A DNA stretch of 64,000 nucleotides, taken from positions 1,079,653,788-1,079,717,787 of the forward strand of contig OX336389.2 in assembly GCA_946902985.2 (NCBI GenBank), given 5' to 3'. Shown here one piece after another: positions 22,741 through 34,199 of the stretch (position 1 is its first letter; each line of letters starts with the position of its first letter). Both the position numbers and the translations under genes were made by a program. Under the pieces are notes generated by a model. The model had not been told where the DNA came from, ran no database searches, and was given only the letters and a program-made list of their open reading frames with translations. This stretch comes from Meconema thalassinum (taxonomy: Eukaryota > Arthropoda > Insecta > Orthoptera > Tettigoniidae).

Positions 22741-22860
22741 ACCGTAAATACAGTTAAACTTCTCATAATGGTGAAGTAATATGATTATATTAATGGTTGT
22801 TATAACGGGCCAACCTTCGCGGTTATTGCCTTCCACTTTCCATCAAAATACAGTATATGA

Positions 22861-23140
22861 CCACCTCATGGCGCAGTGACTAGCATTCTTCGCTGTTACC
22901 CGTAAACTCCGTGTTGATTTTGCGGCTATGCCAAGAAATTTAATTCTGGTCTGAAGACTGGAATGAGGTTCACTCAGCCATTTGAGGCAAAACTGAGAAG
23001 AGGTGGGTTCAATTTCCGCCTCAGCCATCCTAGAATGAATACAAATACACACACTTCTACAAACACCACAACAACACAGGTTTTCAGATACATTCTGCAA
23101 ACATCCAAGTACATGGGACTAAATTACCACGAAGTCCAGT
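22861..23140 (+). mobile_element. SINE type B, copy 2
   Basis: Head ctcatggcgcagtgactagc with a weak B box, gaggtgggttcaatttccgc in the body, and the shared 3' tail acacacacttctacaaacac, acacaggttttcagatacat, caagtacatgggac. Confidence 0.75.
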
Positions 23141-23204
23141 TTGGTTGTTATAAATTTATATAATGATGTTTTAGGAGAATATAAAAATAGGAGGATGTGG
23201 AACG

Positions 23205-23385
23205 AAATGTCAGAAGGTACCGTCCCAACATTTGCCGGGTGTTGTAAATAGGAAACCACAGAAAACCATTTCAAGGACGGCCGACGGTACGGCTCGAACC
23301 CACGCGTCTACCGAGTCAGCAGAGAGCTTGGTCCCATGACCTAACGCTGCGCTTTAACGAGCGTAGACACCGCTGTCGGTTGCTC
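23205..23385 (-). mobile_element. SINE type F, 5' part
   Basis: Reverse copy with head at the right (cgacagcggtgtctacgctc on the minus strand), closely matching the SINE at 11110-11438 over the head and central domain. The tail half is missing. Confidence 0.75.
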
Positions 23386-23418
23386 TACACTTTGTGAGAA
23401 ACAACGAATCACGGATAT

Positions 23419-23721
23419 ACCAGGTGAATCAGCTGCCCCTAATAATACTGTTTTATGCAGCCCAACTAGCGTTGTTATCAGAAAGGTCGATATTTCTCTG
23501 CTTGCATCCCGTATGGTACTAATGCACTGCAAGCACATCCTGCAAGCGATTCTGAATACTACAGATTAATACGAGGGAATATAATAATGTTGAGTATCGT
23601 TTGCGGGGTATGCATGCAGTGCATTAGTACCATACGGGATGCAAACAGAGAAATATTGACCTTCCTAACAACACTCGTTATTTGGGCTGCATAAAACAAT
23701 ATTATTAGGGGCAGCTGATTC
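23419..23721. repeat. Foldback repeat with ~140 bp inverted arms
   Basis: Arm one (about 23419-23561, starting ccaggtgaatcagctgcccc) and arm two (about 23590-23721, continuing at 24229-24236) are inverted copies around a ~30 base spacer. Both contain gcatcccgtatggtactaat or its complement. Arm two is interrupted by a SINE at 23722-24217. A third, single arm lies at 24885-25022. Confidence 0.8.
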
Positions 23722-24217
23722 GTTCGTTTTTTCGTAGTCGTTTTACCCTCCAGGGTTGGCTTTTCCGTCGGACACAGCGAGGGATCCCACCTTTACTGCC
23801 TCCAGGGCTGTGTCCTGGAGCTTGAAACTTCGGGTGGGGGATACACCTGGGGAGGTGGGACGAGCATCTCGCCCAGGTGGCCTCACCTGCAAAGTGAACA
23901 GGGACCTTATGAGGGATGGGAAGGATGGGAAGATTGGGAGGGATAAAAAAGGAAGGGGGAAGGAGGCGGCCGTGGCCTTACGTTAGGTACCATCCCGGCA
24001 TTTGACTGGAGACGAAGTGGGAAACCACGGAAAACCACTTTGAGGATGGCTGAGGTGGGAGTTGAAACCCCTCTACTCATTTATACCACCCAAGGCTGAG
24101 TAGACCCCGTTCTAGTCCTCATACCACTTTTCAAATTTCGTGGCAGAGCCGGGAATCGAACCTCGGACCTCGGGGATGGCAGCTAAGCACGCTGACCACC
24201 ACACCACGGAGGCGACG
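23722..24217 (-). mobile_element. SINE type E, complete reverse copy
   Basis: A 496 bp copy with head at the right (cgcctccgtggtgtggtggt on the minus strand) and the central domain near 24020. It lies between gcagctgattc (23711-23721) and gcaactgattc (24218-24228), an 11 bp duplication with one mismatch, inside an arm of the foldback repeat. Confidence 0.88.
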
Positions 24218-24235
24218 GCAACTGATTCACCTGGA

Positions 24236-24300
24236 ATAATAATAATTATTATTATAATTATTATTATTTTTATTATTATTATTCTACGTCTTAAAAAAAT
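24236..24300. repeat. (AAT)n / (ATT)n microsatellite
   Basis: Runs of aataat then attatt adjoining the foldback end. They generate the long isoleucine runs in the translated frames here, which are not genes. Confidence 0.85.
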
Positions 24301-24425
24301 ATATTTAAATGTTACGCTCAGGAATGAGAACATCTTTGCTGATATTTGAAGTGGTGTATTCGATATTTGGTCAACAATGCCCGTAGGTTCCTACATATCT
24401 CTTCCATACCAGTAATGGACCATTC

Positions 24426-24865
24426 AATTGTTGTTGTTGTTGTTGTTGTTGTTTGAGTCTTCAGTCTTTTGACTGGTTTGATGCAGCACTCTATTCTCTC
24501 CTGTCCTGAGCTAGTCGTTGCATCTCTTAATAGCTACCACACCTTACATCCGAGGCAATATGTTCAACATATTCTAATCTCGGTCTGCTCCTACAGTTCT
24601 TGTCCTCAACCCTCCGCTAGCTAAGTTTGCTATTCCCGTGTGTCTTAGTATGTGTCCACCAACCTATCTCTTCTCTTCATTAGCAGTAACCGGATACATC
24701 TCTCCTCGCCCACTCGTCTTAATACTTCTTCATTTGTTACCCTATCCACCCATCTGATCTTCATCATTCTCCTGAAACACCACATTTCTAACGCTTCTAT
24801 TCTCCTCTTTTCTGCTGCACCAACAGTCCAAGTTTCACTGTTTGTCCCTCATATGGGGACATCGA
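24426..24865 (-). pseudogene. LINE 3' end, RT C-terminal remnant
   Basis: On the minus strand an interrupted frame contains the LINE signature EALEMWCFRRMMKIRW followed by a TNEEVLRRVGEER-like block, typical of the C-terminus of an APE-type LINE polyprotein. The 3' end runs into gactgaagactcaaacaaca and a (CAA)n tail, the (TTG)n at 24426-24451. It is severely 5'-truncated. Same family as 49735-50480. Confidence 0.75.
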
Positions 24866-24884
24866 GGGTAAAATAATAGTTTTC

Positions 24885-25022
24885 AGTATCATTTGCAGGA
24901 TATGCTTGCAGTGCATGAATACCATAGTCTACGGGATGCAAGCAGAGAAATATCGACTTCCTGCTAAGAACGCTAGTTGGGTTGCATAAAACAATATTAT
25001 TAGGGGCAGTTGAATCACCTGG
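24885..25022. repeat. Single arm of the foldback repeat family
   Basis: Matches arm two of 23419-23721 from atcatttgcaggatatgctt to ggggcagttgaatcacctgg with scattered mismatches. It has no inverted partner, so the unit can exist as a solo arm. Confidence 0.75.
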
Positions 25023-25214
25023 CATATAAGACAACTCTGAATATTGATTTCCACCATTATCAACATTTCTTATTTTCATCCAAAGATATGATAAACTAGT
25101 AAGACAACAAAATGTTTTATAAAAACACATGGTCTACCTTCATTTTATAAATTTTTAGCCTACTTTTCACATTTTGCAAAAATGAGGAAAAAGTAGACTT
25201 ATGAGATCGGGCAA

Positions 25215-25256
25215 ATGTGTGTCTGTCTGTCTGTCCTCTGTCTGTCTGTCTGTCCT

Positions 25257-25290
<34 letters not shown>

Positions 25291-25330
25291 CTTCTGTCTG
25301 TCTGGCTGTGTGTGTCCCCCCCCCCCTATC
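25215..25330. repeat. (CTGT)n microsatellite
   Basis: About 100 bases of gtctgtctgt with interruptions, ending in a C run at 25318-25326. It borders the start of the ~290 bp repeat. Confidence 0.92.
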
Positions 25331-25334
25331 AACT

Positions 25335-26123
25335 CCTAAACGGCTGCAGCAATCGAAACAAAATTTGGTAGGAGTAAAGATCTATACCTGAATATCTCAC
25401 GCCCATATTTGAAAATGATGTCAGTGCTACCAACTGCTGAAAAATCGCAATTGAAATTTGAGCTCCATGTTGGATATCTTGGAAGGTAAGAATAGGAGGT
25501 ATTTCAAAATTGGCACACGTATAGATAATAATATTGTAGTTTAATTTCCAAGAGGCCATACATCACAGTGTTGCCAAAATGAATATACGCCTGCTGATAA
25601 GTCCAAATTTTAAATGCATATAACTTCTACACTATCAATTGGATTTCAACCAAATTTCGTAAGTGCTATGTGTACATAAACAGACATGACTGAACGTATT
25701 CTTAAGATCCACCAGGGCTGCCAACTGTTAATAAATGCTCTCAATTTATTTTATCCAAATACCAATATATCAGAAAGTATGCAAGCCGACAGCTTTAAAC
25801 TATGCACACGTATAGTACCTGACATTCTATAATAATTTGGAGTAACTTATATACGTCAGTGCTACCAACATGATTCTAAGCCTGCTGAGAGGTCCAACTT
25901 TAAATACATGTAACTTCTATACTATCATTTGGATTTCAACCAAATTTCGTGTGTGCTATGTGTACCATCACAGATATGTATATGCCGATTCTTAAGAGTA
26001 ACCAGGGCTGCCAACTGTTAATAAATACTGTCTCTATTTTTCTTACCCTAATATCAATATATCAGAAAGTATGCAAGCCAATAGCTCTAAACTTTGCACA
26101 CGTATAGTACCTGGCATTCTAGA
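25335..26123 (+). repeat. ~290 bp tandem repeat, left block
   Basis: About two and a half units. tggatttcaaccaaatttcg occurs near 25641 and 25929, agggctgccaactgttaata near 25724 and 26004, and tatcagaaagtatgcaagcc near 25767 and 26059, giving a period of about 280-292. Further diverged units occur at 30049-30215 and 33860-34080, so the array was split by later insertions. Confidence 0.78.
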
Positions 26124-26640
26124 TTTTTTTTGTTAGTATATTTAAACCAAATCTACTTGTTAATTGTCACTTTAACTCAGAGAGTCTTATCGTGACATAC
26201 AGACAATACACACATATATAACATAAATTTACAGTATGGCGTTAAATAATTAAACCAAATGTTCATTCGGCATTTCATAGCTTCCACGTTATTTCAAAAC
26301 TTAATAATGCTTTGCAGTAGTTATCTTCATTCACAATATCACTGGGCAACTTTTCTGATGGAGACTGCACAAAGTTCTTTCTTAATCATAAATGTGGACA
26401 CAGTGTTCTTCATTTTTAGACAGTTCTCCATGGGAGACACATCACAGAAAGAATTACTTTTATTTCCCTATCGAGCCCTTACTGACTGTAAGAGTCTGAT
26501 AAGTTTTGTAGTAAGGGAAAAAAACCATCAAACTCACAGGAAAAATCTACAGACAGCAATATGTGGCTGTACTGTAGTAATCGTATAGGCTACCTAGTTA
26601 ATACAGATAGGCTCTCCTAGGCTTTAACAAGATTTATAGC

Positions 26641-27648
26641 TTAGGAAGCCGTCTCCTGTACTTGAATGCTTAATTTACATGCATCTTTGTTCTGAATCTC
26701 ATCCGACGCTTTCTTATTCCACATTGCCCTGATGGCATTAAAATATTTTGCTAATTGACCTGCTTTCCCCCATTCCCTTTTTAGTAATTTAATTAAAGTG
26801 TGATACTCATTTTCATTTTCTATTCTGTTTAGATCTGCTTTGTCTACAAACTTTGCTCTTATCATTTTAATTTCCTTGCATTCCCTGATCAGGTGCGCTG
26901 CACCCATAACCTTCCCACAAAACAGGCAAATGTCCTCTTTTCCTACTTCTCTCAACGCTTTGTTCTTATACACCCCCATTAACCACCAAATTATCCCTCT
27001 CATTTCTCCTTTCATTAGGCATTGAGGCTTTATGCTCATAAAGTTCCTTATTTCGCAGAACTCCGTTAAGGTTCTCCTACTGGTGCACTCTTCTCTTAGC
27101 ACCTGCAACTCTACGTCATTAACCCTTCTACACACTTTTTTGCACACCCTACCTTCTTCTCTTTGTAAGTCCCTATCCCATAGATAACCCATTCCTAATC
27201 TTTCCAGTACACTTCTTACCCCTTCCACCCAGTAACCCTCTTGCTGATGCTTCATTTGGTGCAGGTAGGCTACCTTAAGCATTTCCCCCCCTCCACCTGC
27301 TTTTAAACGAATCCAAGACTTTATGACCTTTTTTATGATATGTTGTCTAATGCTTACATCCTCACACAACATTCTCGCTACACAATTCGCCGTGCAACTA
27401 GGTAGCCCCAAAATTATCTTGGCAAAACTACTTACAATACTGTCCAGGGTTTTCGTTCCTTCCTCTAAACCCCATACTTCCACTCCATAGAGTGCTCTTG
27501 AAACGATGAGTGCGTTGAACACATTCTTATACACTTTGTAGTCAAGATTCGGTAAACTACGCTCTAACACTTTAACATTCGCCAATGCCGCTAGCCCTTT
27601 CGATTTTGCCCTTTTAATTTGTTCGGTCCATTTAGCATTGCTCGCCAA
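26641..27648 (-). pseudogene. LINE polyprotein, C-terminal region with CCHC motif
   Basis: 335 codons open, continuing the reverse transcriptase after a frameshift in the A8 run at 27669-27676. Seen: YGVEVWGLEEG (post-RT block) and a finger C-x2-C-x7-H-x4-C in CLFCGKVMGAAHLIREC. Part of the 26124-30048 LINE; not functional on its own. Confidence 0.8.
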
Positions 27649-27742
27649 TATCGTCCCTAGATACTCAATTTTTTTTCACTTTCTCTAACTGCGACCCATA
27701 CATGACCCACTTTTCGTTCTTAGCCAGTTTAACTCCCTTTTT

Positions 27743-28639
27743 TCAGACCATAACTTTGGTCTTACTCGGGTTAATTTTTAAGTTCCAGTCCTCACAATAT
27801 CTCACAATATCGTCAATACTATATTGCATATTATAGGGTGTTAGAGCAAGCAGAAGGATGTCATCAGCAAAAGCTAGGCCCGGGATATCATAATTGTCCA
27901 AGCAAGGGTTGGACCGTTGCTCAAAGCCCTTTGAATCGAAAATATCGTTGATAAATAGCAAAAAAAGCACCGGGGATAATTTGCATCCCTGTTTTAATCC
28001 TATATTAGACGTTATCTCTCCTACAATTACATCATCTTTAGTTTTAATTGCACATATCACTTCGGAATACACATTCTCAATTGATCGTATCATTTTATGT
28101 GACACCCCGATTTTTCCCAGCTTAGCCATGACGGCTCCCCTGCTCACTGAATCAAACGCCTTCTCCAAATCAATAGCTGTGATATACAGCTTACCTCTTT
28201 TCCTTCTTATGTACTTGTCCATCACCGTTTTAACCACCATTACATTGTCACTGGTTCTCATCCCTTTTCTGAACCCTGTCTGGAGTCTCGAGAACACCGA
28301 ACAGCCCTCTGCCCATGCTATTAAACGCTTGGATAAGACCCCGGTGTACATTTTGCTCAAATTATCAAGCAAAGTTATGCCTCTATAGTTGCCTGGGTCT
28401 AGTTTGTCCCCACGCTTCTTATATATTGGACAAATTATCCCCTCCTGCCACGCCCGCGGAAATCTACCTCCTTCAAAGATTTTGTTAAAGATTTTTACCA
28501 AGCTGTCCATCATGAACCTATTGTTACTCAATTCTTGCCAAAATTCATTTGTTATCCCCGAAATAGCACCTGACTTCCCTCCCTTACTTTTTGCTATTAC
28601 TTTCTTAATTTCCTCTATCGATATGACTTGGTCCAGCAT
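27743..28639 (-). pseudogene. LINE reverse transcriptase region
   Basis: 298 codons with the ordered RT motifs: NYRGITLLDNLSK, LQTGFRKGM, AIDLEKAFDSV, GLKQGCKLSPVLF and the catalytic FADD in GLAFADDILLL. It ends at an in-frame TGA (27743-27745). The frame upstream is joined to the endonuclease only through a shift in a C8 run (28757-28764; G8 in sense). The catalytic residues are intact, so decay is recent or partial. Confidence 0.9.
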
Positions 28640-28707
28640 AGGCAGAGCGGCCTCCAGCCCCCTCGGGACGCCAAACTCATCCCTCTTCCTCCAATTATCT
28701 TCAGCAT

Positions 28708-29994
28708 TTAACAGATTCTCATAATATGCAATCCATACTTCATCACTAATAGAGCTCCCCCCCCACCACTTCTGCTCCCCCTACAGTAAGAATTTATCCT
28801 GCTCCACACTTTGCTACAGTCGTTAGCTTTAGAATCCTTATTTAGTGCTGTAGCTTTCTTACCCTGCCATTCATCTTTCATTTTGCTGAGCAGTTCCCTA
28901 TATTCTTTCCTTAGACGACAAAATTCTACTCTCATCGTATCATCCCCTCCTCTCTTGTATAACTTCAGTGCCCTAATAACTTCGGTTTTCTTCCTTCTAC
29001 AAGATTCATCGTACCATCCTTTAATTCTCCCTAATTTTCCTCTAGCCTTCACGCGCATTTTCCGCCCGGCCATCATAATTGCATTCTCAATCATACGTAT
29101 TACCCCTTCAATTTCATCATTACTGATTATTAAACTTATCCCTACCTTTATCAGCTCAAAATTTTCTCCCTGGAAGTAGTTCTGGAACTTCCTGCAGCTT
29201 TCCTCCCTCCACCTGAATCTATTTACTTTTCTCTCTATAGCTTTAACTTGTGGGTTCCCTTTTGATTTTGATTTTGTCACCGCTCCCTGCATGTTGTCGA
29301 CAATTGGTAGGTGGTGTGATTCCCCCCATTCTTCAACAGTGAACCTCTTAATTAGGGCTAGTGCTCCTCTGGAACATATTGCTAAATCTATTACACTTCC
29401 TCCAATCTCAGTTATATACGTCAGGTTACCTTCTTCATCCCCCACACAGACACCATTTAATATATATAGCTCTTCTGCACCACATAGTTCCAAAATCGTT
29501 TCTCCGTTCTTATTACATTCCTTGTCTTTGCTGTGCCTATCCCCACATATGGCCTCGGCAACCCCCTTGCTGTAAAGGGGCTTTCTGTCTGCAACCCTCG
29601 CATTGAAGTCCCCTAAAAGCACAATCTCTGCCTCTTCATATATATTTTGAATTCTGTTTATTTCAATAGCTAACTCATCGAAAAAGCTTTCTCTTGCATA
29701 CGGGGAATTCTCCGGAGGGTTGTAGACAAAGCCGAAACATACCGTTCCTTTCCCCCTCCCCCTAATATCTGCTTTTACCCACACTACGCCTTCCAGTTCT
29801 GAACTAATAAATTCTGATAATTCCCTCACCTCTTCCTTAATTAAAACAACAATTCCCCCCGGAAACCTACCTGTACGAGCTTTCCTAATCTTAGGTTTTG
29901 TATATATATTGAAGCCATCTATTTTAACCTCGCAACCTACAGGGAGCCAACTCTCAACAAATCCTACAATCTGCATATCTTCTATTAGGGTCAC
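28708..29994 (-). pseudogene. LINE AP-like endonuclease region
   Basis: 428 codons with endonuclease/exonuclease/phosphatase-fold motifs: VGFVESWLP, VLLGDFNAR and GESHHLPIV in place of the usual SDHxP. The ATG at 29994 is internal to the domain: similar sequence continues upstream to about 30045, where the element is truncated. The frame ends shortly after the homopolymer shift at 28757-28764. Confidence 0.88.
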
Positions 29995-30048
29995 AACTAC
30001 ATCGTTCCCTCTCTTATTTAAAAAACCCTCTATATTTACGCTAGCAAT

Positions 30049-30215
30049 ATTCTAGAATAATATGGAGTAACTAATATACGTCTGTGCTGCCAACATGATT
30101 CTAAGCCTGCTGATAGATCCAATTTTAAAATGCATGTAACTTGTATACTAACTAATGGATTTCATTCAAAATTGACACAACAATAGATCATATTATTTTA
30201 GATTATTTCTGACCA
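30049..30215 (+). repeat. ~290 bp repeat, middle piece
   Basis: Resumes the repeat after the LINE: aatatggagtaactaatata and ccaacatgattctaagcctg match 25845-25880. Similarity fades near 30215, where other inserted DNA begins. Confidence 0.75.
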
Positions 30216-30735
30216 ATACATGTATTGAACCCATGTACCATTAGTTCAAGGGGTCGAATCCATGTATTTTGGTAAAAAGAAGGAAGGAAATATACAGTCT
30301 TCAGAGGAACATAGAAAGATTTTATACAAGAAGGCAAGCATAACGTTGTGTAAGAAACTGAAGCCCAGGTGGCTAGGAAATGAGATCATGCATGACGCAT
30401 TGACAAGGAGCCAGTCACGAATATAAATAGAACGAGTGGAATTTTCCAAGCGAGTGACGAAGAGCGTGTTTTGGAAATCGCCCTTACCTTGCAGTAAAAT
30501 GGCAACCGCGCAGCCGTGCCAGAAGAAGAATAATTAGATTTAACCCATTTGCAAGAATAAAATTAACTAAAGAAATACAGCATTGTGAATCATTTCGGAA
30601 TAGAGATTTTTGTGTGGAGAAAGATGTTATAATAAATGCCCAGGAAAGAAGTGCCGACGTGGTCATACGTCATTGGGGGTTTCCCGAGACCCAATTAAAA
30701 ATCAAATGTAACACCCACACAGCTGAAGACTAAAT
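30216..30735 (+). other. Unidentified sequence with an ORF tail
   Basis: A frame with no stops runs from about 30458 to 30732 (about 90 codons, Arg-rich; contains ARRRIIRFNPFARIKL) and ends a few codons beyond a possible LTR start, TGTAACACCC at 30708. This could be the end of a retroelement polyprotein, but no domain is recognised. Confidence 0.3.
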
Positions 30736-33712
30736 TTTATTTAATATCTAAGATCTGCACGATCGATTTTCATGTGCAAAGAAGTCAGTTTACGTTTAGA
30801 AAACAAGCTTTCCAGAGATATAATTTTTAATAGTGTGCGACCATTACTTCAAAAGTTGGTTCCGAAAAAGACGTATATTTTATCTTTTTGTCGCCGATTT
30901 GTATAAAAGCCCTGGCAGGGCCAGGCTAATCATGCAGTTATTCCGAGAGCCCGAGAGGGGACGTCCGGCTGTATCAGTATTATTCAGTCTTAAACGACCG
31001 CTGAGGCGGGTCGTACTGTTTCACCAATCATCCAGTTCCGTGAGCGCCGAGACGTTGCACGATGAAGCATCAGAGTACGATAAGTATCATCATAGTATCG
31101 CCGTGTGGAGAATTAGGAAAATCCTAATACAGGATTTAGTTCCGCCAATACTAGTCTTACAGTGAAAAGTTCAGTATTAGAGTCGAAGTAGGCTGCGAAC
31201 TTAAAGAATAGGCGATAGGTCTTCAATAACAGTTTATTTAAACGACCAAGGGTATCGTAACGTTTTGAAGTACCATAACAGCGAAACAAACATTCTATCA
31301 ACGTTAAAAGAACCCGATCAGGGTCGGACAAAATAAGGTCCGCATAGTATTCTGAAAAGAGAGGAATTATAGAACTGAGTAATCAGAAAGGAGAAGTAAA
31401 TTCAAGACGTTGTTTCAAGGAAACGAACGAACTATAAAAAGCACTAAGTTACGAGGAGTATTAGATGCTAGAAAATAATAGGTCACCGATAGAGTATTTG
31501 GGAGACCGAGAACAAGACAGACTTTCGCTAGACGACTAATAGGGTCTAGAAAGAAGCAAGTTTAAGCTAATAATAATAATAATAGCCGATCATCAGGAAA
31601 CCGGATTCGAAGAAGTACCATTCCAGGGAGGGGTAGAGTGTTCGAGACTTTCATATTCTGGTCAGATAGGAAGCCGACATCTACTAGTTCACCCTTGGAG
31701 ACGGGGAAGCAAATATCACGTGTGCAAGGCCTAATCAAAGCCTCAGTGATTAGAATCAGTGTAGTGTAAATATATAAAATTTGTGTTAGATAGTAATTTT
31801 TCAGTGATTTTATTGTGTGTAATAGAAGAATACCGAAGTGTATTTTAAAATGTTACCAGTGTTTAAGGTATATAAATTATATGTGTGTCAAGATATGTCA
31901 GTGCATGAAATGAATTTGAGCACGATGGTGTAATCACAAATAGTGGGCGAAAATGAAACATCGTTGGAAAGCACGGTCGTGGGCCGTCTGAACATGTAAG
32001 TAACTATTTTCATTATGTTATGTGTTGGGGGAATATTTGTGTACAATCCACCTGAGAATGATAAATAGGGATGTTTTTGAATAACAAATAACAGAATAGG
32101 AGCGCGATCTGAACAAATAAAAATTGAGAAATTATAAAATGATTATGTGAAATGAATAAATCCTTAGAGGAAATGTATGAAATAAAATATCAGTGTATTT
32201 GATAAATGTTATGAAAGCAAGCGGAAAAATATAATAATAATATAAATTATATAAATGAAGATTAAGTTGAATTATATGAAAGTAATAGCTTTTGAGCTTT
32301 TGTAAAGGAATAAAGACATGGTGTGAATACATGTTCTTAAAGTATAGCTATTATTGTCACGGGAGAGGATTAATATGAAATTTTGAGATATAGATCAAAT
32401 GTTGATTTGAATTTATCAGTTCTCTGGAAGACGCTAGGCCTTAAAGTAATGTATAGCGCATTGTCGCGCATTAAAGTAAATTGTCACGCTAGGAAGGCGT
32501 TGAATCTAAATACACTTGGTAAATTAATTGTGAGGGGCAGTTGATTGCGGTAATTGATGATAAGTCCTCCATATAGTGATGTAGATCACGAGGCGTTGTA
32601 TAATGGGTGCGAATTATTGTATTGATGAGCGCAGGTTAGACCGAGGTCGCCCTAAGCCGCTAATTTGTTGTAAAGTCCTCCAGTATGGGATTGGTTCCCG
32701 AGGCAGTTGAGAGAGTCGAACCCAGACTCGTATAGTTGTTGAAGCCCCTAAATATTGTTGTTGTAACGAATTATTCTTACCCATCAATGATGACACTTCA
32801 TAATTAATATATGCCAAGGTTACGAAAACGGTCTATGAACCTAAATAATATTGTTAATATGAATGAAAGAAACGCCAGGTCTGTTCAGAGAACTGTGTTT
32901 GAGAAATAGCTGTTTTAAAGCATGAGTAGAGCGGTCCCGTGTGGGCGATACTGAGGGTCTCCCTCCCGGGCAATAAATCAAGTCGAGTGTCACGGTCCAA
33001 CCCCTCGCTATTGAAAGTATGGTAGGTCAGGGGAACCGTCTATTTGAAGTAATAATAAACCATGAGTGTTTAGAGTTTGTTAATGACCCGGGATTCGAAC
33101 CGAGATTCTTGTAGATGAAAGTTACCGCTTGCAAGTTCAGATCGTTTGCTTTCTTATGAGATGATGGTCTTTTAAGACAAATAATAATAAATATAAATCC
33201 CTAATGTAATGAGATATTGATGTAGGATTTCACGAGTTTAATGAAGACAATTATATTTCGGGAGTGATCATAATTTTTGACTTTGTTCAAGTAGTCTTTT
33301 ATAACTCGGGAGTACACAAGTATTTTTCCCGATCACTGTAGTGAATTTGTTAACTTGAGAGAGGTGGTAACATGAGAACATTGTGAAATGCCCAAAAATT
33401 TAAGTAAAGGAGTAACAATTACTTTGAATAAGATTATATATTGTTTTGATTATAAGAAACTCATAAAATAGATATTGAGGTGTGTAAAAGAATAACACAG
33501 TTTATAGTGGAAAGTATCGAGCCATTGGAGCTCGTGATTGTAGTGAATTTTAAAAGGGATACTTTATGGAAGTGAAAAGAATTATAAGTTTGTTGGTTTG
33601 AAGGAAACCATGTATTTTAATATAACATTTGTTTGATTTTATGTATTCCTTGTTCACTTTGAACAAGTTAGAAGGATTGGTCAGTAGTTTATTTGTTTTA
33701 TTTGTTTGCAGC
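30708..33712 (+). other. Long AT-rich LTR-like tract, first
   Basis: Non-coding DNA starting TGTAACACCC, with a TATA box (tataaaa, 30902-30908), an initiator-like gcagtt 32 bases on, a GC-richer stretch after it, and a consensus donor GTAAGT near 31995. The layout resembles a long LTR with promoter and leader. The right limit is uncertain: a tttgcagcgccatatatttg junction at 33706 resembles one at 38078. No target duplication was found, so this is tentative. Confidence 0.35.
30902..30940 (+). promoter_or_regulatory. Possible core promoter (TATA plus initiator)
   Basis: tataaaagc at 30902 and gcagtt around 30934-30939 are spaced about 32 bases, as in arthropod RNA polymerase II promoters. No coding gene follows, which fits an LTR promoter better than a host gene. 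Confidence 0.4.
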
Positions 33713-33859
33713 GCCATATATTTGGTTAATTAAATGTTTTATAATAGGAGTTGATTTTTTTTTTGGAAGTGTATCCTCTATTTAATCCAAAATGTGTAAG
33801 TCACAGAGTGGAAGAACATACCATAACCCCGAAAATCCCGATTTGAGCATTGCTGGCAT

Positions 33860-34080
33860 ACTGTGATTTACATATTTCTTGCTAAAAGGGCACAGTATGT
33901 CATTGTTGCAAACATGATTTTACGCGCCCTGTTAGATCCAATGTTTAACTGCATGTAACGTCCATGCTATCCATTGGACTTCAACCAGATTTTGTATTCT
34001 GTACCTTAAGAGATGGAACTAAGAATATATTCAGTCACCAGGGCTGCCAACTGTAGTTCACTATTAGGCTACATTATGCC
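33860..34080 (+). repeat. ~290 bp repeat, right piece
   Basis: Diverged unit: aacatgattttacgcgccct, attggacttcaaccagattt and tcaccagggctgccaactgt align with the blocks at 25335-26123. It marks the far side of the material inserted in the array. Confidence 0.7.
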
Positions 34081-34199
34081 AGGTATACAGTATTTCGAAC
34101 TAATTAGAAATTTCGATATTACCAACTTAATTTCGGCATTATTCTGTTATGTATAATCATTAATCATTGGCATAGATCTTAAATTTTAGGAAAAGTAGT

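Larger units (their letters stand above)
26124..30048 (-). mobile_element. APE-type LINE, 5'-truncated, inserted in the ~290 bp repeat
   Basis: Flanked by attctaga at 26116-26123 and 30049-30056, with a T8 run at the left representing the poly(A) tail of a minus-strand insert. It carries endonuclease, reverse transcriptase and a C-terminal CCHC region but no upstream gag-like ORF1. The sequence starts at the very N-terminus of the endonuclease, as expected of 5' truncation during target-primed reverse transcription. The clade is uncertain. Confidence 0.82.

Noticed and set aside
25117..25332. Asp/Arg/Gln/Thr repeat ORF
   Set aside because: Translation of the (CTGT)n microsatellite.
27894..28388. 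164-codon plus-strand ORF (also 28389-28724, 28811-29179, 29291-29606)
   Set aside because: Antisense shadow of the LINE endonuclease and reverse transcriptase; no domain of its own.
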